This document shows, in pieces, positions 17,581 to 25,195 of a stretch of 64,000 bases of DNA. The stretch's first letter is position 1, and every line of letters begins with the position of its first letter. Location: positions 248,001-312,000 of the forward strand of contig DATJRY010000011.1 of NCBI GenBank assembly GCA_035504415.1. Reading direction: 5' to 3'. The position numbers and the translations under genes are program-made. The notes beneath the pieces were generated by a model. That model had not been told where the DNA came from. It saw only the letters and a program-made list of their open reading frames with translations, and did not search any database. This DNA comes from Candidatus Sulfotelmatobacter sp. (GTDB lineage Bacteria; Vulcanimicrobiota; Vulcanimicrobiia; Vulcanimicrobiales; Vulcanimicrobiaceae).

Positions 17581-18275
17581 TCGGTCGGCGCCGAGCAGTT
17601 CTTGATCGAGAAGCCGGGGTTGAGCGTGTTCTTGCGCGCCGCCAGCGGACAGAGCTGCGGATAGAACTCGACCATCGACTTCTGCACCGCGCCGTGCGCG
17701 GTGTGGCACTGGAAGCAGGCATGTCCGGTCGGCTGATCGTCGGCCCACGGCTGCGTCGGCACGTAGCCGCCGCGGCCGGCGTCGAACGTCACCCACTTCC
17801 ACGAGGTCCCCGGATAGCGCGCGTCGTCGCGCAGCTCTGCTTCGAGGTCGAGCAGGTCGCCCTGCACCGAGCCGGTGCTCAAGCCGGGTCCCGGGCCGGA
17901 GACGATCTGGCTCTTGTCCTTGGCCGAGCGGATCTCGAGGACGAACATCGTGCGGTCAGGCCACGTGCCGGTCTGTTGGAAGGCGCGGTACGCCGCGGGC
18001 GTGACGAAGACGTTCTGGAAGACCGGCGTGCCGCCGGCCGCCGCGACCGCCAGCGGGAGGTGCGCGCGCGCGCCGGCGCTGAGCAGTCCCTGCGGGTAGG
18101 TCATCGAGAAGCCCGTGCTCACGAACACCCAGCCGCGATAATCGGCCGGCGGAATCACCTTCCCGTCAGGCGTGAAGCGCGGACCGTCGACCGGTGGAAC
18201 GGGCTGGGCCGTCAGCGGCGCGCGGACGCCCGCCAGCACCAGCACGACGATTGCGAGCAGCACGGTCCACCGCAT
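17577..18275 (-). CDS. Cytochrome P460 family protein
   Basis: Starting at ATG 18275 it encodes 232 residues with a signal peptide (about 1-23). The P460 domain covers most of the protein, with DYRGWVFVSTGFSMTY (45-60) and NVFVTPAAYRAFQQTGTWPDRTMFVLEIR (88-116), and the c-type haem motif CFQCH at 187-191. P460 proteins are periplasmic and bind a cross-linked haem in hydroxylamine or related oxidation; the crosslinking Lys cannot be fixed by eye. It may instead be a simple c-type cytochrome of this fold. Convergent with the MATE gene. Confidence 0.82.
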   Translation of the reverse strand: MRWTVLLAIVVLVLAGVRAPLTAQPVPPVDGPRFTPDGKVIPPADYRGWVFVSTGFSMTYPQGLLSAGARAHLPLAVAAAGGTPVFQNVFVTPAAYRAFQQTGTWPDRTMFVLEIRSAKDKSQIVSGPGPGLSTGSVQGDLLDLEAELRDDARYPGTSWKWVTFDAGRGGYVPTQPWADDQPTGHACFQCHTAHGAVQKSMVEFYPQLCPLAARKNTLNPGFSIKNCSAPTD

Positions 18276-18390
18276 GCGACACACCCCTTCCCGAGCAAGC
18301 GCTCTGTGAGGCGCGGTGTACGCGCCGACGAACGGTCACTCCTACGCAAACGGTGTTGCGTTCCGGCGTTCGGTGGGGGAGAATGATTGC

Positions 18391-18579
18391 GTGGGCATCG
18401 AGGCAGTGGTCCTCGTCGGCGCAGTCGGCTTCCTGATCTTGGGATGCACGATGGGGTTCGCCACGGAGACCGACGCCGTCACGACGCCGCACCCGCGGCG
18501 GCGGGCGCCGTTCACGGTCGTGCGCATTCGCCACCTCGACGACGACGGCGAAGTCCACTGGCGCGTCGGCTGGAATTAA
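18391..18579 (+). CDS. Small single-helix membrane protein, unknown
   Basis: The GTG at 18391 follows GGGGGAGA and yields 62 residues: a hydrophobic helix at about 3-22, then a basic, His-rich tail ending HWRVGWN. It has no recognised family. It is called because of the ribosome-binding site, the helix and the hairpin terminator just downstream; an earlier in-frame ATG at 18316 would add a poorly coding extension. Confidence 0.5.
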   Translation: MGIEAVVLVGAVGFLILGCTMGFATETDAVTTPHPRRRAPFTVVRIRHLDDDGEVHWRVGWN

Positions 18580-18616
18580 CCCTTAAACGGCGGATCGGCC
18601 GAAGGCCGAACGCGAC

Positions 18617-18637
18617 GGCTTCGCCGTAGGCGAAGCC
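18617..18637. terminator. Perfect 9-bp hairpin between convergent genes
   Basis: GGCTTCGCC (18617-18625) and GGCGAAGCC (18629-18637) flank a GTA loop, between the small membrane protein and the end of livF. No U-run follows on either strand, so it is a probable but unproven bidirectional terminator. Confidence 0.45.
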
Positions 18638-18639
18638 AC

Positions 18640-19347
<708 letters not shown>

Positions 19348-19348
19348 G

Positions 19349-20074
19349 CTAGACCGCTCCGAGATAGGCTTCGATGACGGCCGGATCGCGCTGCACGACG
19401 TCGGGCGAGCCGTCGGCGAGCTTGCGCCCCGACGCCAGCACCACGATGTGATCGCAGACGCGCATCACCAGCTGCATGTGATGCTCGACCATCAGGACCG
19501 AGGTCTCGAACTCGCGCGCGATCGTCTGGATGCGGCCGCCCAGCGCGGCGACTTCTTCGTGGTTGAGCCCGGCGGCGGGCTCGTCGAGCAGCAGCAGCGT
19601 CGGATGGGCCATCAGGGCGCGCGCCAGCTCGATCGCCTTGCGCGTCCCGTAGGGCAGACCGCGCACCCAGCGCGTCGCCAAGCCGTCGAGGCCCAAGCGT
19701 TCGAGCACCTCGTGGGCCTCGGCGGTGACGTCGTCCTCGGACCGCCCGCGCGAGCGCGCGTGCGCGCCGACCCGCACGTTGTCGAGCACGCTCATGTGGT
19801 CGAACAGCGCGACGTTCTGGAACGTGCGCGCGATCCCGCGGCGAGCGACCTCGAACGGAGCGATCCGCAAGAGGTCCTCGCCGCGGAAGAGCACCCGCCC
19901 CGCGCTGGGCTGGTACAGCCGGGTGATGCAGTTGAAGCAGGTGGTCTTGCCCGCGCCGTTCGGGCCGATGAGGCCGGTGATGTGGCCTTCGGCCGCGTCG
20001 AACGAGACGTCGGTCAGCGCGTTGATCCCGCCGAACCGGATCGTCAGGTCGCGAACGGAGAGCAAGGGTTCCAC
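19349..20074 (-). CDS. livG: Branched-chain amino acid type ABC transporter ATP-binding protein LivG
   Basis: A 241-residue ATPase with Walker A GPNGAGKTT, the LivG hallmark RLYQPSAGRVLFRGEDLL, signature LPYGTRKAIELARAL and Walker B LLLLDEPAAGLNHEE. GTG start at 20074, four bases after the solute-binding protein gene. It pairs with LivF to drive the LivH-LivM channel. Confidence 0.95.
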   Translation of the reverse strand: MEPLLSVRDLTIRFGGINALTDVSFDAAEGHITGLIGPNGAGKTTCFNCITRLYQPSAGRVLFRGEDLLRIAPFEVARRGIARTFQNVALFDHMSVLDNVRVGAHARSRGRSEDDVTAEAHEVLERLGLDGLATRWVRGLPYGTRKAIELARALMAHPTLLLLDEPAAGLNHEEVAALGGRIQTIAREFETSVLMVEHHMQLVMRVCDHIVVLASGRKLADGSPDVVQRDPAVIEAYLGAV

Positions 20075-20078
20075 GCCG

Positions 20079-21338
20079 CTACTTCGCGTCGCTCATCGAC
20101 GAGGAACGCGTGTCGGTGAGGACGCCCATCGGCGACCAGTCCGTGCCCAGCCAGCGCGCCGTGATCAGCTGCGTGATCGGGAAGCGGAAGGTCGGGGTGG
20201 TGCGGACGACGGTGCCCGGATACACGAGCGGGTTGTTGGTCTCGTCCAGGTGCGTGACCGCGTCCATCAGCTTGGCCCGGGTCAGGTCGCGGCCGGCCCG
20301 CTTGAGGCAGTCGACCATCGTATATGCGATCGCGACGCCGTACAAGTAGTTGCCGTCGGTCGGGTCGCCGCTGGGCAGGTACTTGGCCATGATCTCTTTG
20401 TAGAACTTGATGCCCGGATCGTTGGCGTAGCGCGCGTCGTTGCCCGGGTCTTTCAAATAGATGGTCGTGATGATGCCGTTGACGGCCGACGGTCCGGCGA
20501 CCTTTTGCACCAGACGCATGTACGTCACCACGTTGGAGACGTTGTTGAGGTAGGTCAGCGGATGCCAGCCCTGCTTGGCCGCCGAGATCATCCCTTGGAT
20601 CGCGAACTTCGGCGTCGCGAAGATCATGTAGGTGTCGCAGCCGGCCGCCTTGAGCGAGGCGACCTGCGCGTTGACGTCGGGATCGCTGGTCTCGTACGAG
20701 GCCATCTTGACGATCTGGTTGGTGTGCTTGCCCAAACCGCGCTTGAGGCCGGTGATCAGGTCGGCGCCGTAGTCGTCGTTCTGGTAGAGGATGCCGATCT
20801 TCGCGTGCGGATGCTCGCGGGCGATGTCCTCACCGTAGATGATCGCTTCGGCTTGATAGTCGGGTTGCCAGCCGATCGTCCACGGGAACTGCTTGTAGTC
20901 GCGGCCGAACTTCGAGGCACCCGTCGCGACGAACACCTGCGGCACGCCGTTCTGGTTGAGGTACGGCCGGATGGCGGTATTGACTTCCGTGCCCAGCGAG
21001 TCGAACACGGCGAAGACGTGATCCTGCTCGACGAGCTGGTGCACGTCCTGGACCGCCAGCGGCGGGCTGTAGCCGTCGTCGAGGTCGATCCATTTGATCT
21101 TACGGCCGTTGACCCCGCCGTGGTCGTTCACGTAGTCGAAGTACGCACCGATGCCTTTGCCGATGTTGCCGTACGCCGACGCCGGACCGCTGAACGGGTG
21201 GTCGCCGCCTAGGATGATCTCGTTGTCCGAGACGCCTGGGTCGGCCGCGAACGCGGGAGCGAACGTCGCCCCGGTCACGGTGAACGCGAACGCTGCTGCG
21301 ATCAGACCGATCGCCGTTCGAGTGACTTTTCGTACCAC
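20079..21338 (-). CDS. ABC transporter solute-binding protein, LivK/leucine-binding type
   Basis: A 419-residue periplasmic binding protein beginning at GTG 21338, behind a GAGGAGGTC ribosome site. Residues 1-31 are a signal peptide ending AFA. The mature part has the type I binding-protein pattern IILGGDHPFSGPASAYGNIGKGIGAYFDYVNDHGGVNGRKI, YQNDDYGADLITGLKRGLG and NGIITTIYLKDPGNDARY. Relatives bind branched-chain amino acids, amides, urea or aromatic acids; the ligand is not evident. Middle gene of the transporter operon. Confidence 0.92.
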   Translation of the reverse strand: MVRKVTRTAIGLIAAAFAFTVTGATFAPAFAADPGVSDNEIILGGDHPFSGPASAYGNIGKGIGAYFDYVNDHGGVNGRKIKWIDLDDGYSPPLAVQDVHQLVEQDHVFAVFDSLGTEVNTAIRPYLNQNGVPQVFVATGASKFGRDYKQFPWTIGWQPDYQAEAIIYGEDIAREHPHAKIGILYQNDDYGADLITGLKRGLGKHTNQIVKMASYETSDPDVNAQVASLKAAGCDTYMIFATPKFAIQGMISAAKQGWHPLTYLNNVSNVVTYMRLVQKVAGPSAVNGIITTIYLKDPGNDARYANDPGIKFYKEIMAKYLPSGDPTDGNYLYGVAIAYTMVDCLKRAGRDLTRAKLMDAVTHLDETNNPLVYPGTVVRTTPTFRFPITQLITARWLGTDWSPMGVLTDTRSSSMSDAK

Positions 21339-21378
21339 GAAGACCTCCTCGGCTGCGCCGAATGGCGCTGGGTGTGCG

Positions 21379-22401
21379 CTACTCGCGCGTTGGCTGATGG
21401 GTCGCGATGGGAACGGATGAGGACACGGGTTCGGATTCGAGGGCGAGCGGCGGGCTCGCGTTGCGCAGGCGCGCGAACGCGCGATGCAGGCCGCCGGCGA
21501 TCCCGTCCGGGAGGAACAGCATCACCAGGATCAGGACCACGCCGTACACGACGGACGGGGCCCCGTTGTTGATCTTCTGCGCGACGAGCGGCAGAAATTG
21601 CACGATCAGCGCGCCGAAGATCGCGCCCCAGAAGCTCATGATGCCGCCGATGACGGCGCCGACCAAGAGCTGGATCGAGAGCGTCGCCTGGAACGAGTCG
21701 GGACTCAGGTACGCGTTCGACATGGCGAAGAACGCGCCGGCGACGCCCGCCAGCGCGGCGCTCCATCCGAACGCCAGCGTCTTGTAGACGTAGGGATTGA
21801 TCCCGAACGAGACCGCCGCGATCGGATTGTCGCGCAGCGCGCGCAGCGCACGGCCGAAGCGCCCGCGGACCAACAGCGCCGAGAGCAGGAAGACGACGCC
21901 GACCGAGAACCAGGTCACGTAGTAGAGCCAGTTCTGCGCCGTCGACGGAAACCACGCCGGCGCGCCGACCGGGTCGAGCGTGAGGCCGTTGAAGCCGCCG
22001 GTGATCGACTTGAAGTGCTTGAGCAAGGTCGGCATCGCGACCGCGAGCGCGAACGTCGCCAGCGCCAGGTACGCGCCTTCGAGCCGCAACGCGACCAGAC
22101 CGATCAGCAGCCCGACGACGCCGCTGAGCACCGCGGCGAGCGGGACGCCCAGCGCGTAGGGGACGCCCCAGAAGTGCGCCACCACGGCGAGCACGTAGCC
22201 GCCCAGCGCGAGGAACGCGCCGTGACCGAGCGAGATCTGACCGTTCATCCCGGTCAGCACGACCAGGCCCAGGCCGGCGATCGCGAACTCGGCGACGAAG
22301 ATCATGTCGAAGACGAGGAACGAGGGCAACACGAACGGCACGATCGCGATGACGATCACCGCCAGCGCGACGAGCGCGTTGCCACGCATCGAGACGGGCA
22401 C
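21379..22401 (-). CDS. livM: Branched-chain amino acid type ABC transporter permease LivM
   Basis: Begins at GTG 22401, which shares bases with the livH stop (TAGTG). The 340-residue protein has about ten hydrophobic helices and the LivM signature MNGQISLGHGAFLALGGYVLAV (near 58), GLTLDPVG, and RALRDNPIAAVSFGINPYVYKTLAFGWSAALAGVAGAFFA. It forms half of the inner-membrane channel with LivH. Confidence 0.94.
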   Translation of the reverse strand: MPVSMRGNALVALAVIVIAIVPFVLPSFLVFDMIFVAEFAIAGLGLVVLTGMNGQISLGHGAFLALGGYVLAVVAHFWGVPYALGVPLAAVLSGVVGLLIGLVALRLEGAYLALATFALAVAMPTLLKHFKSITGGFNGLTLDPVGAPAWFPSTAQNWLYYVTWFSVGVVFLLSALLVRGRFGRALRALRDNPIAAVSFGINPYVYKTLAFGWSAALAGVAGAFFAMSNAYLSPDSFQATLSIQLLVGAVIGGIMSFWGAIFGALIVQFLPLVAQKINNGAPSVVYGVVLILVMLFLPDGIAGGLHRAFARLRNASPPLALESEPVSSSVPIATHQPTRE

Positions 22402-23279
22402 TAGACGCGCTGCACCGTCGTGCGGCCGAACAGTCCGGACGGCCGCACCACCAACACGAAGATGATGACGACCAGCGCGGCGGTCAGCTTGAGCTCGTTG
22501 CCGATCGCCGGGACCAGCGCGACCAGGTTGAGGCCGACGCCCAGCAGCAAGCCGCCGATGACGGCCCCGATCGGGCTCTCGATCCCGCCCAGCACGGCGG
22601 CCGCGAACGCGTAGACCTGCACCGACTGCATCATGTTCGGGTCGAGGAACACGACCGGCGCGATCATGATCCCGGAGATCGCGCCGACCACCGCCGCCAA
22701 TCCCCACCCGAGCGCGAGCATCCAGCTCACGCGGATGCCGAGCACGCGGCTCTGCTCCGGATAGAGCGCCGCCGCTCGCATCGCCAAGCCCAACTTCGTC
22801 TTTTGGAAGAACAGCGAGATCAGCGCCAGCGTGCCGAGCGAAACGACGATGACGCCGATGTCCTGCAAGCTGAAGCCGACGCCCGCGATGGAGACCGGCG
22901 TGGTCGGGAACGGCGAGGGGAAGTCCTTGACGACGTAACCCCAGATCGCGCCGGCCAGGCCGTTGAACGCGATCAGCAGGCCCAGGGTGATGATGACGAT
23001 CGTCAGCGGTCCGGCGCGCTCGACGGGCCGGATCACGACGCGCTCGAGCACGACGCCGCCGACGAACGCCGCCACGATCGTCAGCCCAAAGGCGGCCCAC
23101 AGCGGCAGGCCGTTCTGCGCCAACTGCCAGGCGATGTAGGTGGTGAACATCGCCATCTCGCCCTGGGCGAAGTTGATGACGCCCATCGAGCGGTAGATGA
23201 GAACCAATGCGAGCGCTAAACTCGCGAACACCGAGCCCGAAGCGAGGCCGCTGACGATTTGTTGCGCCAGTTCGTGCAA
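22401..23279 (-). CDS. livH: Branched-chain amino acid type ABC transporter permease LivH
   Basis: Start assigned to TTG 23279, ten bases after GGAGG; a longer frame to 23342 has no such site and reads as Pro/Gly-rich leader. The 292 residues contain the LivH pattern QQIVSGLASGSVFASLALALVLIYRSMGVINFAQGEMAMF, ERVVIRPV, AMRAAALYPEQSRVLGIRVSWMLALGWGLAAVVGAISGIM and IESPIGAVIGGLLLGVG. First gene of the operon livH-livM-SBP-livG-livF on the minus strand. Confidence 0.94.
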   Translation of the reverse strand: MHELAQQIVSGLASGSVFASLALALVLIYRSMGVINFAQGEMAMFTTYIAWQLAQNGLPLWAAFGLTIVAAFVGGVVLERVVIRPVERAGPLTIVIITLGLLIAFNGLAGAIWGYVVKDFPSPFPTTPVSIAGVGFSLQDIGVIVVSLGTLALISLFFQKTKLGLAMRAAALYPEQSRVLGIRVSWMLALGWGLAAVVGAISGIMIAPVVFLDPNMMQSVQVYAFAAAVLGGIESPIGAVIGGLLLGVGLNLVALVPAIGNELKLTAALVVIIFVLVVRPSGLFGRTTVQRV

Positions 23280-23375
23280 GCCGGTGGGTCCTCCCGACAA
23301 ATCCAACAAGGACGAGGGTCGGTTCTTTGGACCCGGGGCCAAACGGGACCTGCGAACTTTTTTTCGCGCGGACCC

Positions 23376-24332
23376 CTACTGCACGGCAAAGCGAGCGATG
23401 GCGTCCCGCGCGCGGCGCACGATCTCCGCACCCAGGTCGGCCGGTTCGAGCACGCGCACGCCGTCGCCCATCGTGATGATCAAGGAGATCGCGAACTCGC
23501 GCATCGGAAAGCGCAGCCGCACGCGCGCCTGCGCGCCGTCGTTCGCCAGCAGCTCGAGGTTGAGGAACGGCGCCCAGCGTTCGACGGTCTCCGGGCTCAT
23601 GCGCGCGACGACGTCGAAGGTCTCCTGGCCGACGGCGCGTCCTTCCAGCGAGGCGGTCGAGGTGCGCCAATACGCGTCGAGGTCAAAGTCGGCCGGCCGG
23701 GTGAAGTGCTCCGCGGTCGCGTCGGCGGCGACGATGCGCTCGGCGCGAAACGTGCGCATCCCCTTGCCCAGCTCGTCAGCGACGAGGTACCAGATCCCGG
23801 CCTTCGCCACCAGACCCAACGGGTCGACGAGCCGGTCGGTCTCGGCCCCGGCGCGGTCACGGTAGCGCAGCCGCAGCCGGCGGCTCTCAGCGGCGGCCGC
23901 GCGCAGTCGCCCGAGCAGCGAGGTCGGCTGCTCGGTCCGGTACCAGCGGTTGTGGTCGACCAGGATCGTGCCGCGCGTCTCTTCGGCGGCGCGCCGTTGC
24001 AGCGCCGGAAGCGCGCCGGCCAGCTTCTGCAAGGCCGCACCGTGCGCGGGCGCGATGCCGAGGTCCGCCATCGGACCGGCGCTGGCCGCGAACAGCGACT
24101 GCAGCTCTTCGGTCGTGAACTGCGCCAACGCGCGGCGGTAGTCGTCGGCCAGCACGACGCCGCCGTGCGGCCCGCGCTCCATGAAGACGGGAACGCCGGC
24201 GGCGCTGAGCGCTTCGACGTCGCGGTAGACGGTGCGCATCGACACCTCGAGCGCGCCGGCCAGCTCGCGCGCCGTTCGGCGGCGCGTCCCCTGGAGCAGG
24301 AGCATCAGCGAGAGCAGCCGCTGCGAGCGCAC
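23376..24332 (-). CDS. WYL-domain transcriptional regulator (YafY/DeoR-like)
   Basis: GTG 24332 is preferred because GGAG sits nine bases before it; the frame extends to 24365, which would run through the operator palindrome. The 318-residue protein has an N-terminal winged helix (RSQRLLSLMLLLQGTRRRTARELAGALEVSMRTVYRDVEALSAAGVPVF), a WYL domain (about 130-210, with RAGAETDRLVDPLGLVAKAGIWYLVADE) and a C-terminal WCX extension. WYL regulators bind small ligands or nucleic acids. It diverges from the two-domain VOC gene around a perfect palindrome, the likely site of autoregulation. Confidence 0.9.
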   Translation of the reverse strand: MRSQRLLSLMLLLQGTRRRTARELAGALEVSMRTVYRDVEALSAAGVPVFMERGPHGGVVLADDYRRALAQFTTEELQSLFAASAGPMADLGIAPAHGAALQKLAGALPALQRRAAEETRGTILVDHNRWYRTEQPTSLLGRLRAAAAESRRLRLRYRDRAGAETDRLVDPLGLVAKAGIWYLVADELGKGMRTFRAERIVAADATAEHFTRPADFDLDAYWRTSTASLEGRAVGQETFDVVARMSPETVERWAPFLNLELLANDGAQARVRLRFPMREFAISLIITMGDGVRVLEPADLGAEIVRRARDAIARFAVQ

Positions 24333-24351
24333 CCCGTGATTCTCCGGCGGC

Positions 24352-24376
24352 GTATATGACAGCACCTGTCATATAC
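24352..24376. promoter_or_regulatory. Perfect 11-bp palindrome, likely operator of the WYL regulator
   Basis: GTATATGACAG (24352-24362), spacer CAC, CTGTCATATAC (24366-24376). It lies 20 bp upstream of the WYL regulator start and 20 bp upstream of the VOC gene start, so a protein bound here could control both divergent genes. It is AT-rich within GC-rich DNA and doubles as probable -10 region. Confidence 0.75.
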
Positions 24377-24395
24377 GAGCGGTACGCTAAAGCAC

Positions 24396-25178
24396 ATGAA
24401 CGAGAGCACGCGCGCAAGCGCTTCCATCTGCGGCATCGATCTGGCCGGGCTGATCGTGAAGGACGTGCCGGCCGAGATCGCCTTCTACCGCGACGTCCTG
24501 GGCATCGCGCCGACCGCCGTCGACGACGAAGGCCGCGGCGCCGAGTTCACGTTGGCGGACGGCACCACGTTCGGCGTCTGGAACCCCGGTGAGGACGGCG
24601 AGCTGCAGCCCGGCCTGGTCATCTTCTTCGCTGTCAATGATGCCCGCGCGGCGATCGACGCCATCCGTGCCCGCGGCGGTGCCATCGGCGACCCGTTCGA
24701 GAGCCCGGTCTGCGTGATGGGCTGGGGCAGCGACCCGGACGGCAACGGCTTCTGCGTCCACCAGCGCAAGAACCGCGCCGACGACGCGCCCGCGCCGGCG
24801 GCCGGCACCGACCCGGCCGACGTCATCGGGACGGACCTCACCGGTTTCGTCGCGAGCGACGTGCCGCGGTCGATCGCATTCTATCGCGACGTGCTCGGTC
24901 TGACCCCGACGCAGGTGTACGCCGACGACCACGGCGCGGAGTTCACGCTGGCCGACGGCTCGACGTTCGGCGTCTACAACCCGGGCGGATCGGTCGAGCT
25001 CCCGCCGGCCGGCGCCGGGATGCTGGCGGTCCGCGACGCGCGGGCCGCGGCCGCGCGCGCGCGCTCGCGCGGCGCGAAGGTCATGGATCCGCAGGCGAGT
25101 CCGGTCTGTCTGATGGCGTTCGGCACCGACGCCGCGGGTTTCGGCATCTGCCTGCACCAGCGCACCGCGAGCGACTAG
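24396..25178 (+). CDS. Two-domain VOC (glyoxalase/bleomycin-resistance fold) protein
   Basis: The 260-residue protein is a tandem duplication: residues about 12-128 and 145-258 each hold a VOC domain and share FVASDVPRSIAFYRDVLGLTPT-like, GAEFTLADGTTFGVWNPG-like and SPVCLMAFGTDxxGxGFCLHQR-like segments. Each repeat keeps His or Glu at positions where VOC enzymes bind metal, though this is by eye. Functions in the family range from dioxygenases to resistance proteins. The gene diverges from a WYL regulator gene and is probably controlled by it, so a small-molecule-induced detoxification role is plausible. Confidence 0.85.
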   Translation: MNESTRASASICGIDLAGLIVKDVPAEIAFYRDVLGIAPTAVDDEGRGAEFTLADGTTFGVWNPGEDGELQPGLVIFFAVNDARAAIDAIRARGGAIGDPFESPVCVMGWGSDPDGNGFCVHQRKNRADDAPAPAAGTDPADVIGTDLTGFVASDVPRSIAFYRDVLGLTPTQVYADDHGAEFTLADGSTFGVYNPGGSVELPPAGAGMLAVRDARAAAARARSRGAKVMDPQASPVCLMAFGTDAAGFGICLHQRTASD

Positions 25179-25195
25179 CGCGCGGTGCGCTCCGC

